Shown here in pieces: positions 46,774-57,556 of a stretch of DNA of 64,000 bases. The stretch covers positions 2,080,001 to 2,144,000 of the forward strand of contig NZ_CP162599.1 in NCBI RefSeq assembly GCF_040958695.1, written 5' to 3'. The translations under genes were made by a program, and so were the position numbers. Position 1 is the stretch's first letter. The number at the start of each line of letters is the position of its first letter. The stretch comes from Ornithinibacillus sp. 4-3. Its GTDB lineage: Bacteria; Bacillota; Bacilli; Bacillales; Amphibacillaceae. The notes beneath the pieces are model-generated. The model had not been told where the DNA came from. It saw only the letters and a program-made list of their open reading frames with translations, and searched no databases.

Positions 46774-49035
46774 TTAAACTTGTGGTCCTTCTACTCGCTT
46801 CTTCTTCGTGAAATCTACTGGATTGTCTTTTAAATTTCTTCCACGCCATGATAGCCATAACTGTGGTGCAAGGAATAAAGAAGAGTAAATACCAGCAATT
46901 AATCCTACAACTAAGGCAATTGCAAAGCCAGAGATTGATTCTGCACCTAAGAATAAGAAACATAATACAGCTACTAATGTAGTGAATGTCGTATTAATAC
47001 TACGAGTTAATGATTGTACAACACTCTTATTTACAATATTTGAAAGCTTTTCAAAGGATGTAATTCTCTTTCCTTCTTTCGTAATGTTTTCACGAATACG
47101 GTCAAATACAACAATCGTATTATTAATTGCATAACCGACAATGGTCAGTATGGCAGCGATAATCGTAACATCAAATTCAAGCTGCAGTATACTGAAGGCA
47201 ACTAACATGAAAAACACATCATGAAATAGCGTCAAAATAGCTGTTAAACCGAAGAAAAATTCGAAACGGAATGAAACATAGATAATCATTCCAATTCCAG
47301 CAATGGCCAATGCATAAATTGCATTTTTCACTAATTCTTCTCCTACTATTGGTGATACGACACTAACTCCTGGTTCTGATCCATACTTTTCTATATAGTA
47401 TTGATTAACCTCTGTAATCTTATCATTATCTAGTACAGTATCATACCGTGTTACAGCAAGATCACTATTATCACCTGAAATAACGATCGACTTCGCTGTC
47501 AAGCCTAATTCTTCCAAATCCTGTTCAACTTCTTCTGTTGTAATTGGACCATCAGCTAGAATTTCAATTCTCGATCCACTAGTAAAGTCTACACCTGGAT
47601 TTATTTTAAATATTCCTAGTATAATTGCCCCTGCAATAGTAACAATTAAGGTTGCAAAGATAATTTTTTTACGATGTGTTACAACATCAATATTTTTATT
47701 AAAAAATGTTGGTACGAGCTCATGTGCTTCTTCAATATCTTGGATTTGATCTTTTTTAATACCAAACCAGCCTAGACGCTTATTAAGGAACTTACTATTT
47801 ATCCAAAGACCAAGTAAGATACGTGTTCCATAAACAGCTGTCAAAAAGCTAACAAGGATACTTATAATCAACATTGTTGCAAATCCCTTAATAGAGCTTG
47901 TTCCAAATATAAACAATACGACAGCTGCTAAAATAGTTGTTATATTCGCATCAATAATTGTTCGAAGTGAGTTTTTCGAACCTGCCTTGAAAGCAGCTTT
48001 GACAGATTTTCCAATCCTTAATTCTTCTTTTATTCGCTCAAAGGTAATGATATTCGCATCAACGGCCATTGCAATCCCTAGAATGAGCGCGGCAATACCT
48101 GGTAATGTCAATACTCCATTCATTAATTGGAAGACCAATAGGATCAAGAAAATATAGATCCCTAAGTTAACAGATGCTACAAATCCTGGTAAACGATATA
48201 CAATAATCATAAATAAGAAAATTAACCCAACTGCTAGATATCCAGCATACATCGTTTTATTTAATGCTTGTTCCCCAAATTGTGCTCCAACAGAAGTTGA
48301 AAATAGTTCATTCATATGAACTGGTAAAGAGCCAGCATTGATAATATCTGCTAAATACTTCGCCTCTTCCACCGTGAAACTTCCAGTAATCATAACATCT
48401 GTTGTTTGTAATTTCTCTGATACTGCTGGTGAAGAGATAAATTTAGGATCTTCCTTTGCAGCTTCGGCCTCAAAAGAATCTCCTTCCTGAAAGTCCATCC
48501 AAATAACGAGTAAATTTTCCCCTTGTGCTTGCATCGCAGCAATTTCTTCTGTTGCCTCTCCAAATTTATTCGCATCTTTTAATTTTAGTGTAACTATTGG
48601 TGCATTTGTATCTGGATGAAAGTCCTGACTTGCGCTACCTTCTCTGACATCATTTCCATCAAGTAGCTCTCGGTCATTCACATCACGAAAAGAAAGTCTT
48701 GCTGAAGTAGCTAGCATATCACGTGCTTGTTCATGATCTTCAACACCTGCTAGCTGGACACGAACACGGTCTTCTCCTTCTATATCAATTACTGCTTCAC
48801 TAATTCCTAATCGATTTACTCTGTCATTTAATGTTTGTACCGTAGCTTCTAATAATTTCCGATCCGTCTCTTGTGATTCATCGACTGGTTCGACTTCATA
48901 TAAGATTTCAAAGCCACCTTGTAAATCCAACCCTAAATTAATTTTTTTACCGATATCTGTAACCGTTGTTCCGATCGTTCCTGCAAATATTAAAACGATT
49001 AGAAAAAAGGCAACAAGTTTACCTCTTTTAACCAT
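46774..49035 (-). CDS. secDF: SecDF protein-export membrane protein (fused)
   Basis: SecDF uses the proton-motive force to help SecYEG-driven export. SecD and SecF are joined in one 753-residue protein, as in B. subtilis. The SecD half has INLGLDLQGGFEILYEV, a large extracellular loop, and GIAALILGIAMAVDANIITFERI; the SecF half (from about 445) has NPGVDFTSGSRIEI and VGYAINNTIVVFDRIREN. Twelve membrane segments are expected. It lies between recJ and comN; the B. subtilis genes yrvC and yrvD that normally separate recJ and secDF are missing, leaving a 275-bp gap. Confidence 0.97.
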   Translation of the reverse strand: MVKRGKLVAFFLIVLIFAGTIGTTVTDIGKKINLGLDLQGGFEILYEVEPVDESQETDRKLLEATVQTLNDRVNRLGISEAVIDIEGEDRVRVQLAGVEDHEQARDMLATSARLSFRDVNDRELLDGNDVREGSASQDFHPDTNAPIVTLKLKDANKFGEATEEIAAMQAQGENLLVIWMDFQEGDSFEAEAAKEDPKFISSPAVSEKLQTTDVMITGSFTVEEAKYLADIINAGSLPVHMNELFSTSVGAQFGEQALNKTMYAGYLAVGLIFLFMIIVYRLPGFVASVNLGIYIFLILLVFQLMNGVLTLPGIAALILGIAMAVDANIITFERIKEELRIGKSVKAAFKAGSKNSLRTIIDANITTILAAVVLFIFGTSSIKGFATMLIISILVSFLTAVYGTRILLGLWINSKFLNKRLGWFGIKKDQIQDIEEAHELVPTFFNKNIDVVTHRKKIIFATLIVTIAGAIILGIFKINPGVDFTSGSRIEILADGPITTEEVEQDLEELGLTAKSIVISGDNSDLAVTRYDTVLDNDKITEVNQYYIEKYGSEPGVSVVSPIVGEELVKNAIYALAIAGIGMIIYVSFRFEFFFGLTAILTLFHDVFFMLVAFSILQLEFDVTIIAAILTIVGYAINNTIVVFDRIRENITKEGKRITSFEKLSNIVNKSVVQSLTRSINTTFTTLVAVLCFLFLGAESISGFAIALVVGLIAGIYSSLFLAPQLWLSWRGRNLKDNPVDFTKKKRVEGPQV

Positions 49036-49102
49036 TGACTATAAATCCTCCTTTGTCTCTGGAGTAATATCAGAATCAGACTTGCCTTCTTCTAATGAGC
49101 TA

Positions 49103-49399
49103 TTACTCTGCTCTTTCTCCTGTTAATGCTGCGATGGATGCCATTAAATCTGTGTCTTCTTGAAATGCACTGATTGTTAAAAAGCTAATATATGTACTTG
49201 TACTTAAATGAAACACATCTTGAATAACCTCATGTAATCGTTTCGTTGGATTTCCCTTCCATACCCTTGCTTGTAAGCATTCCCAAATTTCTTGGTTGGT
49301 TGCTTTAGGATATCCTAACATAATGAATTCTTGCTTTTTACTATCTAATACTGGAGCGATTTTTTTCTTCCACTCATTTACAGTTAATTGCTCACCCAA
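49103..49399 (-). CDS. comN: ComN-like post-transcriptional regulator
   Basis: The product has 98 residues, starting at TTG (49397-49399) with GGAGGAGG seven bases upstream; B. subtilis ComN (YrzD) is the same length. The core WKKKIAPVLDSKKQEFIMLG and IWECLQARVWKG belongs to the post-transcriptional regulator family that in B. subtilis acts on comE mRNA accumulation and binds DivIVA-linked polar sites. The comE operon is in this window, 45 kb away. It is divergent from spoVB, upstream of secDF. Confidence 0.9.
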   Translation of the reverse strand: MGEQLTVNEWKKKIAPVLDSKKQEFIMLGYPKATNQEIWECLQARVWKGNPTKRLHEVIQDVFHLSTSTYISFLTISAFQEDTDLMASIAALTGERAE

Positions 49400-49518
49400 A
49401 ATAATGCCTCCTCCATTACAAAATCGTAATGTATATATCACTTGTCATGCTTGACCACTTAAGTTGCATATATATCATTGTATACGAATTTTTATTTTTT
49501 GAGAAGGTGGTTTTCATT

Positions 49519-51072
49519 ATGTCCAAACAATCCTTTCTATATGGAACAATTATACTCATTATTGCTGGATTATTCACACGTTTTCTCGGTTTTGTTAATC
49601 GGATTGTTGTGGCACGATTAATTGGTGAAGAAGGCGTTGGGATATATATGATGACTATCCCTACTTTAATGTTACTCATCACACTAACACAGATTGGACT
49701 ACCAGTTGCTATTGCAAAATTTGTAGCCGAAGCTGAGGCAAATAATGATTCTTTAAAAATCCGTAATATCTTAACTATTTCTTTATTTCTCACTGGTATT
49801 TTAAGTATTATCTTTTCCATTGGACTCTTTTTTATTTCACCATGGCTAGCAAATCTACTAAATGAAGAACGTACCATGCTCACTCTAATGTTTATCAGTC
49901 CTATTATTCCAATTATTGCTGTCTCATCTATTCTAAAGGGGTACTTTCAAGGAAAGCAAAACATGAAGCCACAAAGTATTTCAGTTGTTGTCGAACAAAT
50001 TATTCGTATTTCATGCGTTGCCTTATTTATTAAATTACTTTTACCTTACGGAATTGAATATGCAGCAGCAGGAGCAATGGTTAGTGTTCTATTAGGTGAG
50101 TTAGGTTCATTACTTTACCTTGTTTATTGTTATAAAAAAGAAAAGTTCCCTTTATTCACTGCTTCACATAGACAAGAGAAAAATTCAAAACGGACTGTAA
50201 TGAATGAATTATTCTCCATTGCTATCCCTACAACAGGAAGCCGCTTAATTGGGTCCTTCTCTGCCTTTCTAGAACCAATCTTAATTGCGCAATGTATGGC
50301 CATCGCTGGTTACTCAGCAATGGTAACTACCAAATTATATGGAGAATTAACAGGATTTGTTATGCCATTATTATTATTGCCAACTTTTATTACTTTTTCA
50401 CTATCTATTGCATTAGTTCCTTCCATAGCTGAGGCTGAAGCAAAACAAAATCATTCATTAATCCACTACCGCATTCATCAATCTATTCGTATTTCTTTCG
50501 CTTCTGGTGCATTGGCAACTATCGTATTCACTTTATTTCCAGCTAATTTACTACATTTTATGTACGGGAAAACCGAGGCTAGCTATTTACTTTTGTTTTT
50601 AAGTCCATTCTTTCTCTTTCTGTATATTCAAGCACCATTACAAGCAGCATTACAAGCTTTAAATATAGCCAAGCAGGCAATGTGGAATTCCATTATTGGA
50701 GTTATCATCAAGCTGGCTCTCTTAATTCTTCTTACTTCACAAGAAAGGTTTGGCATGATGGGAGTAGCTATTTCCATTGCTACAAGCGTTATTCTAGTAA
50801 CCTTACTCCATTTATTCACATTGTATAAGGAAATCAACTTTAAAATTGCCAAAGTAGATATCGTTAAAATGTTAACTTTACTTATCATCACTTACTACGT
50901 AGGTGTATTTTTAAAATCTTTGTATAGTATGGATCAGCTTCCTTTAATTGCTTTTATTATTCTGCTATCCATTCTTTCATTACTCTATTTTCTATTACTA
51001 TTTCTTCTACGATTTATCACAATGGAGGAGCTTCGCCAAATCCCTTGGATAAACAAATGGTTACCCTCTTAA
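49519..51072 (+). CDS. spoVB: Stage V sporulation protein B (MATE/MVF-type flippase)
   Basis: SpoVB is a polytopic membrane protein of the MurJ/MVF-like polysaccharide-transport fold needed for spore cortex synthesis, probably as a lipid-linked precursor flippase. The 517-residue protein begins MSKQSFLYGTIILIIAGLFT and has about 14 hydrophobic segments; RFLGFVNRIVVARLIGEEGVGIY is the family start. The ATG at 49519 has AAGGTGG upstream, and B. subtilis SpoVB is 518 residues. It is on the plus strand, divergent from comN. Confidence 0.94.
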   Translation: MSKQSFLYGTIILIIAGLFTRFLGFVNRIVVARLIGEEGVGIYMMTIPTLMLLITLTQIGLPVAIAKFVAEAEANNDSLKIRNILTISLFLTGILSIIFSIGLFFISPWLANLLNEERTMLTLMFISPIIPIIAVSSILKGYFQGKQNMKPQSISVVVEQIIRISCVALFIKLLLPYGIEYAAAGAMVSVLLGELGSLLYLVYCYKKEKFPLFTASHRQEKNSKRTVMNELFSIAIPTTGSRLIGSFSAFLEPILIAQCMAIAGYSAMVTTKLYGELTGFVMPLLLLPTFITFSLSIALVPSIAEAEAKQNHSLIHYRIHQSIRISFASGALATIVFTLFPANLLHFMYGKTEASYLLLFLSPFFLFLYIQAPLQAALQALNIAKQAMWNSIIGVIIKLALLILLTSQERFGMMGVAISIATSVILVTLLHLFTLYKEINFKIAKVDIVKMLTLLIITYYVGVFLKSLYSMDQLPLIAFIILLSILSLLYFLLLFLLRFITMEELRQIPWINKWLPS

Positions 51073-51088
51073 TATTCACTGTTAAAAG

Positions 51089-51143
51089 TTGTTCAAAAAG
51101 TCTACTAAAAATGACGTTCCTTTTTATCGACCTTTTTGAACAC
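51089..51143. repeat. Inverted-repeat element with GTTC-A-run ends (short copy)
   Basis: GTTCAAAAAGTC (51091-51102) pairs with GACCTTTTTGAAC (51129-51141, one bulge) around a 26-base centre. The ends are like those at 37224-37349. It lies just after the spoVB stop. Confidence 0.55.
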
Positions 51144-51183
51144 GTATTTTTATCTATAAATAATAAGAAGGAGTGTAAAATGT

Positions 51184-51555
51184 ATGAAAAAAGATCAATT
51201 ATTAGCAGTCTGTTATGGATGGGTTGTAATGATGGGATTGATGATTAGTTTTAGTATTATCTTAGCTTTATTTTTAATGTATACCTCATTAAATGAATCC
51301 ATGCTCTCCTGGTTAACTCTTAGTTTAGGAATTATCACTTTATTTATTGGAGGCCTTATTGCTGGAGTAAAAAGTAAGGAAAAAGGATGGTTGATTGGCT
51401 TAATGGTTGGATGTGGGTTTACACTTATTATTTTTATCATTCAATTTATTGGTTGGAAGGAAGCCTTCTCTATCCAACAAGCCTCACATCATCTTGGATA
51501 TATCCTTTCCGCAATCATCGGCAGTATTATTGGAGTAAATACAATTAAACAATAA
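51184..51555 (+). CDS. TIGR04086/YrzE-like membrane protein
   Basis: This 123-residue protein with four hydrophobic segments (about 8-33, 40-62, 69-91, 100-119) is of the TIGR04086 type found between spoVB and yajC in Bacillaceae; B. subtilis has yrzE here. AAGGAGTG precedes the ATG. Function unknown. The yrbG (DUF421) gene next to it in B. subtilis is not present. Confidence 0.82.
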   Translation: MKKDQLLAVCYGWVVMMGLMISFSIILALFLMYTSLNESMLSWLTLSLGIITLFIGGLIAGVKSKEKGWLIGLMVGCGFTLIIFIIQFIGWKEAFSIQQASHHLGYILSAIIGSIIGVNTIKQ

Positions 51556-51573
51556 ATATAAGAAAAATGGAGA

Positions 51574-51602
51574 GTGCCCTTACAAGCTAAAAGCGTGACT
51601 TC
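51574..51602. repeat. Second copy of a 29-bp interspersed repeat
   Basis: GTGCCCTTACAAGCTAAAAG and the nine bases after it match 27428-27456 at 25 of 29 positions. Small inverted repeats follow (AAGCG/CGCTT; GGGGCAT with ATGC near 51637-51662). It lies in the noncoding gap between the yrzE-like gene and yajC. Confidence 0.55.
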
Positions 51603-51690
51603 GCCTAACCGCTTGCCAATCAAAGTTTTCTTTGTGGGGCATGCTATCTCCTGCATAGGAATGCACCCATATAAATTTTAAAACATAAGA

Positions 51691-51730
51691 AAAGCTTGAA
51701 AAGGATTGAGATATTCCTTTTCAAGCTTTT
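51691..51730. terminator. Bidirectional terminator between yrzE-like gene and yajC
   Basis: AAAGCTTGAAAAGGA and TCCTTTTCAAGCTTT form a stem around a 10-base loop, with A- and T-runs outside. It serves both convergent genes. Confidence 0.75.
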
Positions 51731-51743
51731 TATCTACTAAAAT

Positions 51744-52001
51744 TTATTGGACTACTTCTCTAATCGCAGCGCGATCATATGTAAGCTTGTTACCATCGTT
51801 TACGAGAATAACTATTGTTCCCTCATCGATTGCGTGGATTTCACCGTGTAATCCTCCGATAGTTACAACCTTATCTCCCTTTTGTAGTTCATTTTGCATT
51901 TGTTGGACTTGTTTTTGACGCTTCTGTTGAGGACGAATTAATAAAAAGTAAAAAACAACGAACATCAACAGTATTGGTAATAGTGTTCCTAACATTTCCA
52001 T
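51744..52001 (-). CDS. yajC: YajC preprotein translocase accessory protein
   Basis: The product has 85 residues: one N-terminal membrane helix (about 5-22, LLPILLMFVVFYFLLIRPQQ) and a small soluble domain with GDKVVTIGGLHGEI. YajC associates with SecDF in the Sec holotranslocon. It follows tgt by 18 bp, the common bacterial order queA-tgt-yajC. Confidence 0.95.
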   Translation of the reverse strand: MEMLGTLLPILLMFVVFYFLLIRPQQKRQKQVQQMQNELQKGDKVVTIGGLHGEIHAIDEGTIVILVNDGNKLTYDRAAIREVVQ

Positions 52002-52019
52002 CTATTTTTTCCCCCTTTC

Positions 52020-53162
<1,143 letters not shown>

Positions 53163-53171
53163 TTAATTCTC

Positions 53172-54203
53172 CTATGTTATTATTAACATCGCATCACCAA
53201 AGCTAAAGAATCGATACTGTTCTTTAACCGCCTCTTGATACGCTTGTAGTACGGTTTCTTTATCTACCAATGCACTGACCAACATAATCAGTGTTGATTT
53301 AGGTAAATGGAAATTTGTTATCATTCCATCAATTGCTTTGAATTGATATGGTGGATAAATGAAAATATCTGTCCAACCACTTGCTTCAACAAACTTTCCA
53401 TGATGATCCCTAGCAATTGTTTCTAATGTACGCACAGATGTTGTACCTACAGCTATGATTTTTCCGTTATTTACTCTTGTTTCATTCAAAATCGAAGCAG
53501 TTTCTGCTGATATTTGATAAAACTCAGCATGCATCTTATGTTCTTCAATATTTTCAACACTAACTGGGCGGAATGTACCTAAACCCACATGTAAAGTAAT
53601 TGTCGTAATTTGAACACCTTTAGCCTTTAACTTCTCTAATAATTCTTCAGTGAAATGTAACCCAGCAGTTGGCGCAGCAGCAGAGCCTTCATGTTTTGCA
53701 TATACTGTTTGATAACGATCTTTCTCTTCTAGCTGTGCTTTTATATATGGAGGTAGAGGCATTTCCCCTAATTTATCTAGAATTTGATAAAAAATTCCTT
53801 CATAATGGAATTGAAAAACTCTCCCACCATGCTCCTTTTCTTTTACACAAGTTGCTGTAAGTTTTCCATCACCGAAAACAAGTGTGGTCCCAACCGGAAC
53901 CTTACGAGCAGGCTTTACTAGCACTTCCCAATGATCTTGTTCCTGTTCTGTTAATAATAATACTTCAATTTTTGCCCCTGTATCTTTTTTTATACCAAAT
54001 AAACGAGCAGGAATTACTCTTGTATCATTAATAACCAGACAATCACCAGGCTGAATATAATCAATGATATCTCTAAATTGTTGATGAGAAACTTCCTTTG
54101 TCTCTCGATTTAATACAAGCATACGAGATGATGTTCGATCTAATAATGGGGTTTGAGCAATTAAATGCTCTGGCAAATCAAAGTCAAAATCATTTATATT
54201 CAT
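53172..54203 (-). CDS. queA: S-adenosylmethionine:tRNA ribosyltransferase-isomerase
   Basis: QueA transfers the ribosyl part of SAM to preQ1-tRNA to make epoxyqueuosine. The 343-residue protein begins [20 protein letters not shown] and has [26 protein letters not shown] and TTSVRTLET. It is upstream of tgt, completing the queuosine insertion pair. Confidence 0.98.
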   Translation of the reverse strand: MNINDFDFDLPEHLIAQTPLLDRTSSRMLVLNRETKEVSHQQFRDIIDYIQPGDCLVINDTRVIPARLFGIKKDTGAKIEVLLLTEQEQDHWEVLVKPARKVPVGTTLVFGDGKLTATCVKEKEHGGRVFQFHYEGIFYQILDKLGEMPLPPYIKAQLEEKDRYQTVYAKHEGSAAAPTAGLHFTEELLEKLKAKGVQITTITLHVGLGTFRPVSVENIEEHKMHAEFYQISAETASILNETRVNNGKIIAVGTTSVRTLETIARDHHGKFVEASGWTDIFIYPPYQFKAIDGMITNFHLPKSTLIMLVSALVDKETVLQAYQEAVKEQYRFFSFGDAMLIIT

Positions 54204-54261
54204 GTGATTACTCCTATTTTAAACTTAAATATCTATTTACAAACCACTTCATAACTAACCC

Positions 54262-55266
54262 TTATTTTCGCTCTGGAATTTCTATTCCAAAATGCTCATA
54301 AGCTTTGTATGTAGCTACTCTTCCTCTTGGTGTACGTTGAATAAAGCCGATTTGTAATAAATAAGGCTCATATACATCCTCAATTGTTTGTGATTCCTCA
54401 CCAACCGTTGCTGCAATTGTATCTAAGCCAACTGGTCCACCTTGGAAGCCATCGATAATACCTTTTAATAATTTATGGTCGACATCATCTAAGCCAATAT
54501 CATCTACTTGTAGCATGGATAGTGCAACCTGTGTTGTAGAAAAACTAATTTCTGTTTCTCCTTGGACTTGAGAAATATCACGGATTCTTTTTAGTAATCG
54601 GTTAGCAATCCTTGGTGTTCCTCTTGAACGTCGAGCAATTTCTAATGAAGCTTCTTTCGTAATGGACGTATCAAAGATCTCAGCTGTCCGTTCAACAATT
54701 GCACACAGATCCTCTACTTCATAATATTCTAGTCGACTCAATACACCAAAGCGATCACGCAAAGGTGCCGTTAATAGACCAGCTCGAGTTGTTGCTCCTA
54801 CTAATGTAAATGGTGGTAGATCAATTCGTACAGACCTAGCGCTCGGTCCTGTACCAATCACAATATCTAAAAAGAAATCTTCCATTGCTGGGTAAAGAAC
54901 TTCTTCAACAGAATGAGGTAGACGATGAATTTCATCAATAAATAGGACATCACCTGCTTCTAAAGAAGACAGTATTGCTGCTAAATCTCCTGAACGCTCA
55001 ATCGCGGGTCCAGAAGTAGAACGAAATTGCACGCCCATTTCATTCGCAATAATAGATGCCATCGTTGTTTTCCCTAACCCTGGTGGACCATATAATAGTA
55101 CATGATCAAGCGGTTCATTACGCATTTTCGCTGCTTGAATAAAAATACTAAGATTATCCTTTACTTTATGTTGTCCGATATATTGTTTCAATGTAGTGGG
55201 GCGCAGACTAAGCTCAACGGTAGCATCTTCTGGTTGTAATTCACCTGTTACTATGCGGTCTTCCAT
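54262..55266 (-). CDS. ruvB: Holliday junction branch migration helicase RuvB
   Basis: RuvB is the AAA+ motor of Holliday junction migration. The 334-residue protein has [20 protein letters not shown] (Walker A, about 58-66), LFIDEIHRL (Walker B), [18 protein letters not shown] (sensor and arginine finger) and a winged-helix C-terminus. It is 14 bp after ruvA. Confidence 0.98.
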   Translation of the reverse strand: MEDRIVTGELQPEDATVELSLRPTTLKQYIGQHKVKDNLSIFIQAAKMRNEPLDHVLLYGPPGLGKTTMASIIANEMGVQFRSTSGPAIERSGDLAAILSSLEAGDVLFIDEIHRLPHSVEEVLYPAMEDFFLDIVIGTGPSARSVRIDLPPFTLVGATTRAGLLTAPLRDRFGVLSRLEYYEVEDLCAIVERTAEIFDTSITKEASLEIARRSRGTPRIANRLLKRIRDISQVQGETEISFSTTQVALSMLQVDDIGLDDVDHKLLKGIIDGFQGGPVGLDTIAATVGEESQTIEDVYEPYLLQIGFIQRTPRGRVATYKAYEHFGIEIPERK

Positions 55267-55280
55267 TGTTTCTCACCTCA

Positions 55281-55895
55281 CTAATTTTTAATAAACATAG
55301 CTAAAGCCTTACGAATCATTTCATCAATACTAGCATCTATATCCTTTAATAATTCTGGCTTAACATGGTTAATCTCTCGATCTGTATATCCTAAAGCTTT
55401 CAATGCTTCTTCAACTTCTTGGACCTTTTGCATTGATTGCTCTTGTTCTGGTGTATCTGTTGTAGGGATTATAGTTTCATCCTCAATATTTGCAATCTCA
55501 AGTAATTTTCCTTTTAAATCCAAAATAATTTGACGAGCAGTTTTTTTACCGATACCAGGAAACTTTGTAAGATACTTTTCATCCTCACGCTCCACAGCAT
55601 GAACAAAATCTCTTACATTAACACTTCCTTGGATAGCCAGTCCACTCTTAGGGCCAATTCCGGCCACAGAAATTAATTTGGTAAATAAATATTTTTCTTT
55701 TTCATTTTTAAATCCAAATAAAATATGGGCATCTTCTCTGACATGATGAAAGGTATGAATAAATACTTCTTCATTTACTAAATGTTGAAAGGCAAATGGG
55801 TTTGCACAAACAATTTCATATCCTACCCCATGCACATCAACAACAACCGAATCATCATTTATAAGCTTTAGCTGCCCTTTTATATATGCAATCAT
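55281..55895 (-). CDS. ruvA: Holliday junction DNA helicase subunit RuvA
   Basis: RuvA tetramers hold the junction while RuvB pulls DNA. The 204-residue protein (MIAYIKGQLKLINDDSVVVD) has the OB domain, the helix-hairpin-helix motifs SVAGIGPKSGLAI and KFPGIGKKTARQII, and the C-terminal RuvB-binding domain. The ATG at 55893-55895 has AAAGGAG upstream; the longer frame lacks a site. The bofC gene often upstream in B. subtilis is absent. Confidence 0.97.
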   Translation of the reverse strand: MIAYIKGQLKLINDDSVVVDVHGVGYEIVCANPFAFQHLVNEEVFIHTFHHVREDAHILFGFKNEKEKYLFTKLISVAGIGPKSGLAIQGSVNVRDFVHAVEREDEKYLTKFPGIGKKTARQIILDLKGKLLEIANIEDETIIPTTDTPEQEQSMQKVQEVEEALKALGYTDREINHVKPELLKDIDASIDEMIRKALAMFIKN

Positions 55896-55960
55896 GCTAT
55901 TTCTCCTTTTATCACAGTGTAACTGAACGCATGACTCCGACTTCAAGGGTCATTTCTTAA

Positions 55961-56055
55961 GTGGGAGAGTAAAAACGTCATACAAAGCACCAAAATAAAA
56001 TTACGGATAAAATCGACCGATGCTCTAACATGACTTGTACGTTGGAATCTCCCAC
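55961..56055. repeat. Nested inverted repeat between yebC and ruvA
   Basis: GTGGGAGA (55961-55968) pairs with TCTCCCAC (56048-56055), and inside it AACGT (about 55974-55978) with ACGTT (about 56039-56043). The enclosed 60 bases have no gene. It may be a structured leader of ruvA or a repeat of unknown type. Confidence 0.45.
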
Positions 56056-56147
56056 CGCATGAAGTTTCACTTTATTATCTTCCTACATCTTACCATAATT
56101 CATAAGAAAAAATCGCATCATTTGAAATAGAAGTATAGAAGAAAAAA

Positions 56148-56177
56148 ACTTCCAGCTTCACATATGGAAGAGGAAGT
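56148..56177 (-). terminator. Terminator after yebC
   Basis: ACTTCC and GGAAGT with inner TTC/GAA pairs form a stem on the minus strand, followed by a run of T. Confidence 0.7.
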
Positions 56178-56186
56178 CTTGATGTT

Positions 56187-56921
56187 CTATTCAATTGACA
56201 TTTCTAAATTATGATAAACATCTTGAACATCTTCATCTGATTCGAGCATATCCAACATATTTATCATTTTCTTCTCTTCTTCTTCGCCTAAAGTAGAATA
56301 ATTTTGAGGAATTAATGTTATTTCAGACTCCTCTATATCATATCCTTGTCCGATTAAATGATTACTTACATCAGCAAAAGTTTCTGGACTTGTGTAGATT
56401 TCAATAATATTATCTTCAAATTCGATATCATCTGCTCCTGCTTCAATTGCTTCTAATGTTATTTCATCTTCATCTATTTTTCCATCTTCGTTTACAATAC
56501 TAATGTAACCTTTACGATCGAACATGAAAGAAACACAGCCTGTTGCTCCTAGGTTTCCACCATTTTTATTGAAAGCATGTCTCACTTCAGCAGCAGTACG
56601 ATTACGATTATCCGTGATAACTTGAACAATAACCGCTACTCCTCCAGGGCCATAACCTTCATATGTTACTTCTTCAAATTTTGATCCATCTAACATTCCA
56701 GTTGCTTTTTTAATTGCTCTATCAATATTATCATTTGGCATATTATCAGCTCTTGCTTTATCAATTGCTGATCGCAAAGTAGCATTCATTTCTGGATCTC
56801 CGCCACCTTGTTTAGCTGCCATGTAAATGAGTTTTGCATGACGCATAAAAATCTTCCCTTTTTTTGCGTCCTGTGCACCTTTTCTTCGTTTTATATTATT
56901 CCATTTAGAATGACCAGCCAC
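56187..56921 (-). CDS. yebC: YebC/PmpR family protein
   Basis: This 244-residue protein begins [20 protein letters not shown], the hallmark of the family, with [20 protein letters not shown] and [20 protein letters not shown]. Members bind DNA as transcription regulators or help ribosomes through polyproline stretches; which applies here is not shown. B. subtilis YrbC is in the same place. Confidence 0.96.
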   Translation of the reverse strand: MAGHSKWNNIKRRKGAQDAKKGKIFMRHAKLIYMAAKQGGGDPEMNATLRSAIDKARADNMPNDNIDRAIKKATGMLDGSKFEEVTYEGYGPGGVAVIVQVITDNRNRTAAEVRHAFNKNGGNLGATGCVSFMFDRKGYISIVNEDGKIDEDEITLEAIEAGADDIEFEDNIIEIYTSPETFADVSNHLIGQGYDIEESEITLIPQNYSTLGEEEEKKMINMLDMLESDEDVQDVYHNLEMSIE

Positions 56922-57009
56922 CTGTCCATTCTCCTCTCTCCTTGATTAACTCAAATATTATATCAAATTTATGGAAGAAAGGAAACTTGTCTATTCATAT
57001 TGCAATAAA

Positions 57010-57498
57010 TTATCTGCGCTGTGGTTCCTTTGCTTTTTCCTCTTCTTTACGACTCCAGGTTTGTTCATCTGTATAGAGAACAACTTCTTTATCAGGAGCA
57101 AAAGCCACAATCTCATTTCCTATTTTATCAATCTCTTCCTGTGATAAATCATGTCTCAGTTGTAAATAGACAACGAGCATGTTTTCGTATGAATCTACTT
57201 GAACATCTTTTACTTCTTTTTTCTGCGCCAAGAATTGTGTTATCAGTAGTGAATCCTTCTCAGCAAAAAAGTTGCGTTCATTTCCATCCTTGCCAATCCC
57301 TTCCTCATCACTTTGATAATAATCTTTTGTTGGATTTTCATCCACTTCTCTTTTTTCTCTCTCTGTTCTTTGATAATGTGGAGATGAATCATCGGATTCC
57401 AACTGACCTATATTCATTTCTTCAGATTTTCGAGCATTCAAACTTGTACATCCTGTAATAAGAAAAAGAACGCAAAGAAACATTATTATATAACGCAT
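57010..57498 (-). CDS. YhcN/YlaJ-type sporulation lipoprotein
   Basis: The product has 162 residues. The signal MRYIIMFLCVLFLITGCTSL has the lipobox LITGC with lipidated Cys17. The C-terminal part (LLITQFLAQKKEVKDVQVDS to LRHDLSQEEIDKIGNEI) is the YhcN/YlaJ domain found in spore-associated lipoproteins such as B. subtilis CoxA, which is encoded in the same neighbourhood near safA and yrbC. It probably sits in the forespore or cortex-facing membrane. Its ribosome binding site is part of a hairpin that also looks like the nadE terminator, so its translation or transcription may depend on that structure. Confidence 0.8.
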   Translation of the reverse strand: MRYIIMFLCVLFLITGCTSLNARKSEEMNIGQLESDDSSPHYQRTEREKREVDENPTKDYYQSDEEGIGKDGNERNFFAEKDSLLITQFLAQKKEVKDVQVDSYENMLVVYLQLRHDLSQEEIDKIGNEIVAFAPDKEVVLYTDEQTWSRKEEEKAKEPQRR

Positions 57499-57500
57499 GT

Positions 57501-57544
57501 AAAAACCTCCTTTATTCTTTAGTTTTCAATAAAAGAGGTTTTTT
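57501..57544 (-). promoter_or_regulatory. Hairpin joining nadE terminator and the next gene's ribosome binding site
   Basis: On the minus strand CCTCTTTTATT (57528-57538) pairs with AATAAAGGAGG (57506-57516; one G-U pair), extended by A/T pairs outside. AAGGAGG in the second arm is the Shine-Dalgarno sequence of the lipoprotein gene, and TTTTT follows directly, as in an intrinsic terminator. The hairpin can end the nadE transcript or mask the lipoprotein's start. Confidence 0.65.
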
Positions 57545-57556
57545 ACACTGTTAATT

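Noticed and set aside
49416..49883. A 155-codon minus-strand frame opposite the start of spoVB
   Set aside because: It is antisense to a clear membrane protein gene and overlaps comN's start region; no ribosome binding site.
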